From the NCBI GenBank assembly GCA_913060595.1, contig CAJXSA010000060.1, forward strand, positions 1 through 13,521: a DNA stretch of 13,521 nt. Reading direction: 5' to 3'. The notes under the pieces were generated by a model. That model did no database searches. It was not told the origin of the DNA and worked only from the letters and a program-made list of their open reading frames with translations. Below, piece by piece: positions 7,115-13,122 of the stretch. Source of the DNA: an uncultured Ignavibacteria bacterium. GTDB lineage: Bacteria > Bacteroidota > Ignavibacteria > SZUA-365. The position numbers were made by a program, and so were the translations under genes. Each line of letters begins with the position of its first letter. Position 1 is the first letter of the stretch.

Positions 7115-8554
7115 ATGCTGCGACCGCTGCTTCCGATTCTCGCCTGCCTTCTGCTCTCCCCGGCACTCCGCGCACGCGTGCTGGAAGTCGGCCCCTCCCA
7201 CAGCCTGTCGCTGCCGAGCATGGCGGCCGCGGTGGCGGAAGACGGCGACACCATACTGATCGCCGCGGGCGAGTATCGCGACGCCGCCCGCTGGTCGGCC
7301 GACAACCTTCTGATTCGGGGCGTGGGCGGACATGCGCATGTGCGCGACGCCACGTGGGGCGGGAAGGCGATCTGGGTGATCCAGGGAAACAACACCACGG
7401 TGGAGTGGATAGAATTCTCGGGGGCGCGTGTGCAGGACAAGAATGGCGCTGGCATACGCCAGGAAGGACGGCACCTCACGCTGCGGCACTGTTCTTTCCA
7501 TCACAACGAGATGGGCATTCTCACGGGGAACGACGCGCAGAGCCACATTCTTTTCGAGCACTGCGTGTTCGCCTCCAACGGATACGGTGACGGGTACTCG
7601 CACACCATGTACATCAACCATGTCGGACGATTTACCATGCGTTTCTGCTACAGCCATGACGCGGTGATCGGACACAACGTCAAAAGCCGCGCGCATGAAA
7701 CATGGCTGCTCTACAACCGCCTCGACGAGGCGCTCGGCGGGAACACGAGCCGGGAAATCGACATTCCCAACGGGGGACTGGCCGTCATCGTCGGCAATGT
7801 GCTGGATCACGGTCCAAACACGGACAATTCCAACCTTCTCGGTTTCGGGCACGAAGGCTACAGCAATCCTCGCAAGACACTGTACGTCGTCAACAATACT
7901 TTCGTGACGGCACGCGGCGCCGGGGGCTTCGTGACACTCCCTTCGTCGCCTGCCGACAGCGTCTACGTATTCAACAATATCTTCGCCGGCCGTGCCACCC
8001 CTGTTGTCGGTCAGACGCTGCTGCTGGACAGCGCCGCGAACCCGGCGTTCCGCGACATCGCGGCCGCGGGATTCGAGGACGCCGCACGTGGCGATTTCCG
8101 CCTCCTTCCCACTTCTCCGGCGATTGACAGGGGTGTTCCCGTCGGCAGCGCCGACGGCATCTCCCTGCGACCGACGCATCAGTACCTGCATCCGGCAGCA
8201 GGCGAGGCACGAACGCTGCACAGCCGCATCGACTGCGGTGCCTTCGAGCACTCCCCACCGGTCGGCGTCATGGGCACAGATCCGGCAGCAGCCACGGGAC
8301 TGCGCATCGTCTCGATCGCGCCGCATCCCGTGCAGGGCGCAGCACGCATATCCTTCTCTCACGATCGCCACGAAACGCTGCTCCTGCGCATCGCCGATGC
8401 GGCGGGTCGCAGCGTGCGTCCGCAGCGCACAGTCTCAAGTCGGCCTGGCAGGCAGTCCGTGGACATCGATCTCACGGCACTGCCGCCGGGACTGTACATC
8501 GTCACCCTCCACGCGACCGACAGCGCGGCGCAGTATCCCCTCCTCCATAACTAG
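7115..8554 (+). CDS. Secreted parallel beta-helix protein with T9SS C-terminal sorting domain
   Basis: A 479-aa exported protein. Signal peptide MLRPLLPILACLLLSPALRA, then a right-handed parallel beta-helix (pectin-lyase-like fold). It shows repeated short strands with Asn/His turns, such as IQGNNTTVEWIEFSGARV, LTLRHCSFHHNEMGILTGN, FEHCVFASNGYG and YVVNNTFVTARG, and the LLPTSPAIDRG motif common near the end of such helices. Residues 396-479 (from LRIVSIAPHPVQGAARISF through LPPGLYIVTLHA) fit a type A sorting domain, which directs export by the type IX secretion system across the outer membrane. The ATG at 7115 is chosen because of AGGAGGT at 7103-7109; the longer frame from 6932 has no signal peptide at its start. 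It may bind or cleave polysaccharide, but no catalytic residues could be assigned. Confidence 0.87.
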   Translation: MLRPLLPILACLLLSPALRARVLEVGPSHSLSLPSMAAAVAEDGDTILIAAGEYRDAARWSADNLLIRGVGGHAHVRDATWGGKAIWVIQGNNTTVEWIEFSGARVQDKNGAGIRQEGRHLTLRHCSFHHNEMGILTGNDAQSHILFEHCVFASNGYGDGYSHTMYINHVGRFTMRFCYSHDAVIGHNVKSRAHETWLLYNRLDEALGGNTSREIDIPNGGLAVIVGNVLDHGPNTDNSNLLGFGHEGYSNPRKTLYVVNNTFVTARGAGGFVTLPSSPADSVYVFNNIFAGRATPVVGQTLLLDSAANPAFRDIAAAGFEDAARGDFRLLPTSPAIDRGVPVGSADGISLRPTHQYLHPAAGEARTLHSRIDCGAFEHSPPVGVMGTDPAAATGLRIVSIAPHPVQGAARISFSHDRHETLLLRIADAAGRSVRPQRTVSSRPGRQSVDIDLTALPPGLYIVTLHATDSAAQYPLLHN

Positions 8555-8563
8555 AACGAAGCT

Positions 8564-8627
8564 GCGTCGCACGATCGCGCAGGCTCGATGTGCTGCAGCT
8601 CACTGCTTCGCGAGCATCGTGCGATGC
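8564..8627. terminator. Inverted repeat at the convergent gene junction, possible bidirectional terminator
   Basis: GCGTCGCACGAT (8564-8575) pairs with ATCGTGCGATGC (8616-8627): twelve pairs, one a G-U wobble, with a 40-nt loop containing a smaller GCTGCAGC palindrome. It spans the end of the transglutaminase-like gene and the 45-nt gap after the beta-helix gene. No T-tract follows on either side, so it is not a standard intrinsic terminator. The placement between two convergent stop codons is the main reason to suggest a role in transcript ending. Confidence 0.3.
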
Positions 8628-10648
8628 GTGGCGATCATGGCGACCACGCTTCCCGCGGCGTCGCGCTCGAAGCGCACCTCCCGCGAGCCGTCTTCCGCGC
8701 GGTACTGATCGCTGCCTGTCTCCGCGACGAGACGGTATTCCGCGCCGCGCGGTTCTTTCAGCAGCAGCCGACCGTCGGCGCAGGCTATCCGGAAGCGCGC
8801 TTTGAGCGCCGTAAGTTCGAAGCTGCCGAGCAGCGGCCGAAGATCTTCCGGCGTATCGTCCGCGATGGGCGCATCATCCTCGACGCGCGGCATGCGGTTT
8901 TCTTCCATGATTGACATGGCCGTGACCGCACCATCTCCATCGCGTGTGAATTCCAGCATGAGTTTCGGGGAGAGCTGGCAGGGCCATATTCCGTTCTCGT
9001 TCTCGTCGTTGAACACCAGTGTCATCTTGTCGGGGATGCTGACCGCGAGCTTGCCGTTCTGCTCGAGCACTTCGAAGATTTTTCCGCCGACCGCCGGGCT
9101 CGTGTAACCGCCGAGATACGCGGCCAGTGCGTCCCTGCGCTCCTCGCTGACCTTTCCGTCTCCCAGCTGGTAATCGAGAACTTTCATCTCCTTCGCATTG
9201 AGCGCGATGACGGTGGACTCCATTTCACCAACGCGAAGATGGCCGGAGTCCACAAAATCGACTTCCATGGCCGTCGCGTCCACCGGAATCCATCCGGCGT
9301 CTCCCATGTAGATTTCATTCCATGCGTGCTGGCCGAAGGATCCGCCGAGGTTGGGTGTGTACATGCAGCCCCAGACCACGCGCGCGGGAATGCCGACCGT
9401 GCGGCAGAACGCCGCGAGCAGCAGGGAGTGCGCCCCGCATTCCCCGGCCCGTATGTCGTATGTCTTGCGCGCCGTGCCGCCTCCGGGAATGGCGTATGTG
9501 ATATTGTGCGCTACCCAGGCACTGAGACGCGTCGCGGCATCCCACGCATCGGTCGCCCCGACGGTGATGCGACGCGCTTTCCCGGCGAGCACCGCGTCAT
9601 CGGCTTCGACGAGAGCGGACGGCTCGAGATAGCGACGCAGCTCCGGATCACCGGAGAAATCCGGCGGGAATGGCGGCGCGTTCGTTCCGTCGTAGCGTGC
9701 GTGTGATATTTCGAAGACGCCGTCCACCACGTTTTCATGCACAGTCCCTGCAAATTGCTGGCCCGGACCGTTCAGTCCTTCCTCCGACAGTTTCGCACCG
9801 ACGGGTTCCATGCGCGCACGGACTTTCATCGATGAAATCCCCTGCACATCCGCGATGCGCGTATCCGTCTTCAGGAGAATCCCCTCGTCGAGATTGGCGA
9901 CTTTGACACGTTTGACCACGTCGGCGTCGGCACGAAAGACCGTCCGGTTCATGATTTCCGCGCGGAGCAGCATCGCGGTCTCAGGATCGATCCACATGCG
10001 CACGCGCAGTCCCAGGCTTTCGCTGAATTCCTCCACGCCGAACGCCGTGACGGTCCGACCGTCGACGGTGATGTCCATGTCCTCGAGGCGCGTCGCCACG
10101 ACGTCCTGCACGACACCGTCCCTGACCTGCAGCGTCTTGTAGTGCTGCTCAACCGACGCCCCTTCCACGAAGTCCCGCACGAGATGCGGAAAATATACTG
10201 TGTTGGGAAGGATCACGTCCGGCGGAAGCTCTATGCGCCGCTGCTTTTCCTCCCCGAGGGCGGTCAGGTACGCCACATCACCGTCGACGACGTACTCCGC
10301 GCCCAGCCGGGTGTCGCCCTGCTCCACGTCGTTGCTGTGGCGCAGGAAATTTCCGGTTGCCAGGTCGACGTCGTACGTGATAGTCTGCCGGCTGTTGAAA
10401 CTGCTGCCGAGCGCGGTGAGCAGCGCGAACACGTTTTCGCGGATCGTGAGAATGTCACGGCCGTCCTCCACGGTCTTCCCCAGGTCGAACTCGGCATACC
10501 CGCAGAGCACGCCGCCGATTTCGATGCCGTAATAGAGATGCGTGCTTTCGTCATCCTGCGCCGTGACGGGTGCGGTCCAGGCTGCGAGGCAGCACAGCAT
10601 CGCGGCGCAGAGGGCGAATGTCCGTTGCCGTTGTTTCTGCGGTCTCAT
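8600..10648 (-). CDS. Exported transglutaminase-like domain protein
   Basis: A 682-aa exported protein. Signal peptide at about 1-30 (basic MRPQKQRQR, hydrophobic core, ends PVTAQD). Residues of about 35-300 are a beta-rich region with the family-like phrase FSESLGLRVRMWIDPETAMLLRAEI. A transglutaminase-like core follows with the Cys-His-Asp triad: C404 in AGECGAHSLL, H441 in GQHAWNEIY, D457 in GWIPVDAT. This papain-like fold may crosslink, cleave or deamidate proteins or peptidoglycan peptides; the substrate cannot be told. About 220 residues follow the core and resemble no domain I can name. The ATG at 10648 is preceded by a strong AAGGAGG site. It diverges from nikR across a 209-nt regulatory region and is convergent with the beta-helix gene. 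The domain call is firm, the role is not. Confidence 0.87.
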   Translation of the reverse strand: MRPQKQRQRTFALCAAMLCCLAAWTAPVTAQDDESTHLYYGIEIGGVLCGYAEFDLGKTVEDGRDILTIRENVFALLTALGSSFNSRQTITYDVDLATGNFLRHSNDVEQGDTRLGAEYVVDGDVAYLTALGEEKQRRIELPPDVILPNTVYFPHLVRDFVEGASVEQHYKTLQVRDGVVQDVVATRLEDMDITVDGRTVTAFGVEEFSESLGLRVRMWIDPETAMLLRAEIMNRTVFRADADVVKRVKVANLDEGILLKTDTRIADVQGISSMKVRARMEPVGAKLSEEGLNGPGQQFAGTVHENVVDGVFEISHARYDGTNAPPFPPDFSGDPELRRYLEPSALVEADDAVLAGKARRITVGATDAWDAATRLSAWVAHNITYAIPGGGTARKTYDIRAGECGAHSLLLAAFCRTVGIPARVVWGCMYTPNLGGSFGQHAWNEIYMGDAGWIPVDATAMEVDFVDSGHLRVGEMESTVIALNAKEMKVLDYQLGDGKVSEERRDALAAYLGGYTSPAVGGKIFEVLEQNGKLAVSIPDKMTLVFNDENENGIWPCQLSPKLMLEFTRDGDGAVTAMSIMEENRMPRVEDDAPIADDTPEDLRPLLGSFELTALKARFRIACADGRLLLKEPRGAEYRLVAETGSDQYRAEDGSREVRFERDAAGSVVAMIATHRTMLAKQ

Positions 10649-10673
10649 GTATTCCTCCTTGCATGACGTGACG

Positions 10674-10725
10674 GCACAGCAATGCGTCGATCACCTCCCG
10701 AGCGGGAATGGCGGCCGTGCTGTGC
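10674..10725. repeat. Nested inverted repeat in the divergent transglutaminase/nikR region
   Basis: GCACAGCA (10674-10681) and TGCTGTGC (10718-10725) are perfect reverse complements, with an inner TCCCG-AG-CGGGA hairpin near 10696-10707. The structure lies 26 nt upstream of the transglutaminase-like gene start, so it would fall in that gene's 5' leader or promoter. No function is assigned. Confidence 0.4.
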
Positions 10726-10735
10726 AGATGTGTTC

Positions 10736-10768
10736 GATTATTGTATCACGTTTTCAGGTACGATAATC
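10736..10768. promoter_or_regulatory. 33-bp palindrome, candidate operator between divergent genes
   Basis: GATTATTGTA (10736-10745) and TACGATAATC (10759-10768) are inverted 10-bp arms with a single mismatch, separated by 13 bp, so the arm centres are 23 bp apart (about two helical turns). This spacing suits a dimeric or tetrameric repressor bound on one DNA face. It lies 88 nt from the transglutaminase-like gene start and 90 nt from nikR. The sequence differs from the GTGTTAC half-sites nearby, so it may serve another regulator or a shared promoter. Confidence 0.45.
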
Positions 10769-10802
10769 CGAATTAAAAGTTGCAGGCGCAAGCGGGGCCG
10801 CG

Positions 10803-10834
10803 ATGTTACTTTTTGGGAGAAGTGTGTTACTTTT
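10803..10834. promoter_or_regulatory. Candidate NikR autoregulatory half-sites (direct repeat)
   Basis: TGTTACTTTT occurs at 10804-10813 and again at 10825-10834, a 21-bp spacing (two helical turns). With the preceding base the copies read ATGTTAC and GTGTTAC; the second is identical to the half-site in the palindrome upstream of the TonB receptor (13101-13107). The repeats end 23 nt before the nikR start, where a repressor would cover the promoter or transcription start. That NikR binds here is inference from the shared half-site. Confidence 0.5.
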
Positions 10835-10857
10835 ATCGCAACAGCGAGGAGTCTGAC

Positions 10858-11271
10858 ATGAAACTGATGCGATTCGGGGTGTCCCTCCCCGAGGATCTGA
10901 TACGGAAGTTCGACCGGCTCATCAAGCGCAAGCGCTATTCGAACCGCTCGGAGGCGATACGCGATCTGATACGCCGTGAACTGGTGCAGGAGGACGTGGA
11001 CAGTGACCGCGTCGTGGCCGGTGTGCTGAGTCTGCTGTACGACCATCACAAAACGGCCATTTCCGAAGTTCTCACCGCGGTGCAGCACGATCATCACGAT
11101 TCGATCATCAGCACGACGCACGTGCACCTCGACCACGACAACTGCCTCGAGGTCATACTGCTGCACGGCAGGGCCAAGGACATCAAGCGTTTCGCCGACA
11201 GCGTGATTTCCATCAAGGGTGTCAAGCACGGGGGACTGCACCTGACATCCACCGGCGAGGGAAGCGCCTGA
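10858..11271 (+). CDS. nikR: Nickel-responsive transcriptional regulator NikR
   Basis: A 137-aa nickel-sensing repressor. Residues 1-45 are a ribbon-helix-helix DNA-binding domain (MRFGVSLPEDLIRKFDRLI, then RYSNRSEAIRDLIRREL); the rest is the ACT-like metal-binding and tetramerisation domain. Aligned by eye with E. coli NikR (H76, H87, H89, C95), all four square-planar nickel ligands are present as H77, H88, H90 and C96 in the stretch QHDHHDSIISTTHVHLDHDN and the Cys that follows. The DNA-contacting strand has Arg5, Gly7 and Ser9, unlike the Arg-Thr-Thr of E. coli NikR, so a different operator is expected. The ATG at 10858 has GAGGAG just upstream; an upstream in-frame start at 10780 would add residues before the ribbon strand and lacks such a site. 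Its stop is directly followed by the transporter T-component start, so it heads the nickel operon. Confidence 0.95.
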   Translation: MKLMRFGVSLPEDLIRKFDRLIKRKRYSNRSEAIRDLIRRELVQEDVDSDRVVAGVLSLLYDHHKTAISEVLTAVQHDHHDSIISTTHVHLDHDNCLEVILLHGRAKDIKRFADSVISIKGVKHGGLHLTSTGEGSA

Positions 11272-12015
11272 GTGCTGTCCGCCGCCGCAATATCTCCGGA
11301 GCGTCGGGCAGGCAGCGCCGCGGATCCCCGCGCCGCCGGTGCCGCGCTGATCGTCACCATCGCCGCCCTGCTGCTTCTGCCCGCCGATCTGCGGCTCCTG
11401 CTCGTCGCACTGGCGCTTGCCGGTCTGGCGCTTCTGGCGCGGCAGCTGCGCAGACTGCTCCGGCGGCTGCGCCTCGTGCTGCCGATGATCGCGGTGTTCT
11501 GCGCCTTCATCGCCCTGCGCATGGCAGACGGCACGACACTGTACTCTTTCGCAGGACTTGAGCTCACGCGCGGGGGACTGCAGGCCGCGACTGCGCTCGG
11601 CGCGCGTCTGCTGCTGCTCGCCTCCGCCTCGCTGCTGTTCGTGCTCAGCATTCCGCTGCAGCAGCTCACCGCGGCGCTCGCCGCGCTGCGTCTGCCTGCG
11701 CGCGTCATCGCCGTGCTCTGGCTCACCGAACGCGTTCTCGTCCTTCTCGGTGATGACCTGCGCCGCAGCCTCGAAGCGCTTCGCGTGCGGGCGGGCACGC
11801 TTTCGCGGGCTGCGCGCATGCGCGCTGCGGCACGCATCGGCGGGACCTTCCTGCTGCGCGCCGTGGCCCGCAGTGAGCGCCTGGCCGACGCCATGGCGGC
11901 CCGAGGCTTTCAGGGACGCGTCCCTGTGCTGCGCAGCCTGCGCTGGCGAAGCCACGACACAGCGCTGTGCGCCGGGAGCATTCTTTTCTTCACCGCGTTG
12001 TGGATGGTCCGATGA
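11272..12015 (+). CDS. nikQ: ECF transporter T component (CbiQ/NikQ-like), probable nickel uptake
   Basis: A 247-aa integral-membrane T component (EcfT/CbiQ family) that couples ATPase movement to the substrate-binding subunit in energy-coupling-factor transporters. Several hydrophobic spans occur at about 24-55, 68-83, 108-130 and 228-245. The two cytoplasmic coupling motifs are recognisable: LEALRVRAG (168-175) and the strongly conserved AMAARGFQGR (207-216, ARG at 210-212). The start is a GTG that directly abuts the nikR stop codon, with the end of nikR supplying any ribosome-binding site; an internal start is possible because the first 20 residues are not family-like. It overlaps the ATPase gene by ATGA (4 nt). 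Nickel specificity is inferred from nikR; cobalt is the alternative. Confidence 0.85.
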   Translation: MLSAAAISPERRAGSAADPRAAGAALIVTIAALLLLPADLRLLLVALALAGLALLARQLRRLLRRLRLVLPMIAVFCAFIALRMADGTTLYSFAGLELTRGGLQAATALGARLLLLASASLLFVLSIPLQQLTAALAALRLPARVIAVLWLTERVLVLLGDDLRRSLEALRVRAGTLSRAARMRAAARIGGTFLLRAVARSERLADAMAARGFQGRVPVLRSLRWRSHDTALCAGSILFFTALWMVR

Positions 12016-12773
12016 CCGCAGCGCAGCCGCCCTCCTCCGCCTTTCTACGCTGTACGCAGCTGTCGACCAAATATGCCAACCGGCACAGCGTTCTGCACGA
12101 TGTAAGCTTCGCCATCGCCCGCGGGGAACGCGTGGCCCTCATCGGTCCGAACGGAGCTGGAAAATCCACGCTCCTCCGCGTGCTTGTGGGCGTGCAGCCC
12201 TACGCGGGAAGCGTGAGCGTCGACGGCATCGCACTCACGCCGTCCGCTGCCGCGCAGGTGCGCAGCCGCGTCGGACTGGTATTCCAGAACCCGGACGATC
12301 AGCTGTTTTCACCCACCGTTGGCGACGACGTGGCCTTCGGTCCCGCCGCGCACGGCATCGAAGGGGATGAAAGGGACGAGCGCGTGGCGGAAGCGCTGCG
12401 CGCTGTGGGACTCGACGCGGCCGCCGAACGCAATCCCGCGCACCTGAGTTTCGGAGAACGCCGCCGCGCCGCCATTGCCACCGTCCTTTCCATGCGTCCC
12501 GCATTGCTCGCGCTCGACGAACCGTCGAGCAATCTCGATCCGCGCCATCGCCGGGGCCTGATCGAATGGCTGAATTCCCGTCCCGACCTCACCCTTCTCC
12601 TCGCCACGCACGACCTCGACATGGCGGCAGAAACCTGCGACCGCGCGATCCTGCTCTCCGGCAGCATCGCCGCTGACGGTCCCGCGCGAGAAGTGCTCTC
12701 CGATACTCAACTCCTCGCCCGGCACGGACTCGAACCTCCCCTGGGACTGCAGTCCCTTCGCTTCCGCGAATAG
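12012..12773 (+). CDS. nikO: ECF transporter ATPase (CbiO/NikO-like), probable nickel uptake
   Basis: A 253-aa ABC ATPase of the CbiO/EcfA group, which drives uptake through the T component encoded just upstream. Motifs: Walker A GPNGAGKST (45-53), Q-loop VFQNPDDQLFSPTV with Q92 (the PDDQLFSPTV phrase is typical of cobalt/nickel ECF ATPases), signature LSFGERRR (145-152), Walker B LLALDEP (165-171), D-loop SSNLDP and switch H200 in ATHDLDM. The ATG at 12012 overlaps the T-component stop (ATGA), so translation is coupled; a longer frame from 11967 lies inside the upstream gene. As a single ATPase gene it would act as a homodimer. The S component expected with this pair is not seen in the window. 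Confidence 0.9.
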   Translation: MTAAQPPSSAFLRCTQLSTKYANRHSVLHDVSFAIARGERVALIGPNGAGKSTLLRVLVGVQPYAGSVSVDGIALTPSAAAQVRSRVGLVFQNPDDQLFSPTVGDDVAFGPAAHGIEGDERDERVAEALRAVGLDAAAERNPAHLSFGERRRAAIATVLSMRPALLALDEPSSNLDPRHRRGLIEWLNSRPDLTLLLATHDLDMAAETCDRAILLSGSIAADGPAREVLSDTQLLARHGLEPPLGLQSLRFRE

Positions 12774-12777
12774 CCTG

Positions 12778-13032
12778 GATTGGAATTATTCCCCGACAGT
12801 CGGGAGATTATTGCCTTGGATGGCCCGGGGACGGAGTAATTCCCCGACATACCGGAAATTACTGTTCTGCCTTGGTGCCGGACGGAGTAATTCTCCGACA
12901 TACTGGATATTACTGCCGTTCGGCGGCGCAGGAAGGAATAATTCTCCAACTGTGCGCAGATAATTGCCCCCCGACGCTCCGGGAAGGAATAAAATCCCAC
13001 CGGTACGAAGTTATACTGCGGGGATAAACACC
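12778..13032. repeat. Five 51-bp tandem repeats of an imperfect palindrome
   Basis: Units start at 12778, 12829, 12880, 12931 and 12982, in exact 51-bp register without indels between the first four. Units 2 and 3 are closest: three differences in the first 36 nt, then a 15-nt variable tail. The core contains AGTAATT ... AATTACT arms around an ACATA-type loop (in unit 2 positions 7-18 face 24-35). Unit positions 8 and 34 are G-C in units 2 and 3 but A-T in units 1 and 4, a compensated change. Unit 5 is degenerate. The array fills most of the gap between nikO and the TonB receptor. It matches no element I know. Confidence 0.75.
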
Positions 13033-13080
13033 ATATCGGACGGCTTTTCCTTGTTTCGCAGCGTACAGCACCGTAGGTTA
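13033..13080. other. Short non-coding stretch before the receptor operator
   Basis: No gene or repeat is seen here. A weak promoter candidate for the receptor gene is TTGTTT (13051-13056) with TAGGTT (13074-13079) 17 nt later; both matches to consensus are poor, but the operator palindrome begins two bases further on, where it would overlap a transcription start. Confidence 0.3.
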
Positions 13081-13107
13081 GTAACACGTATTTGTTTTTC
13101 GTGTTAC
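13081..13107. promoter_or_regulatory. Candidate NikR operator upstream of the TonB receptor
   Basis: A perfect inverted repeat, GTAACACG (13081-13088) and CGTGTTAC (13100-13107), separated by 11 bp that are A/T-rich. It ends 15 nt before the receptor start codon. The GTGTTAC half-site also occurs upstream of nikR at 10824-10830. From memory, a GTGTTAC/GTAACAC palindrome with 13-14 bp spacing has been proposed for NikR of some Deltaproteobacteria, although with the half-sites in the opposite order; this should be checked. Binding by this NikR is inference. Confidence 0.6.
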
Positions 13108-13122
13108 GATTGCGGTACACAC

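Noticed and set aside
10738..10857. Classic E. coli-type NikR operator upstream of nikR
   Set aside because: No GTATGA-N16-TCATAC-like sequence was found; GTATCAC at 10743-10749 is only a partial resemblance and belongs to a different palindrome.
12778..13032. CRISPR array
   Set aside because: Units are contiguous and diverged, with no identical repeats and no spacers of independent sequence; there are no cas genes nearby.
12707..13120. Minus-strand 137-codon frame through the 51-bp array, encoding 17-residue repeats
   Set aside because: Fifty-one is a multiple of three, so an open frame is expected to persist. The frame starts with GTG inside the receptor control region without a ribosome-binding site, ends antisense inside nikO, and the variable tails change residues freely. 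Compensated palindrome changes explain the conservation better, although some substitutions are conservative (Tyr codons synonymous, Val/Ile), so coding is not fully excluded.
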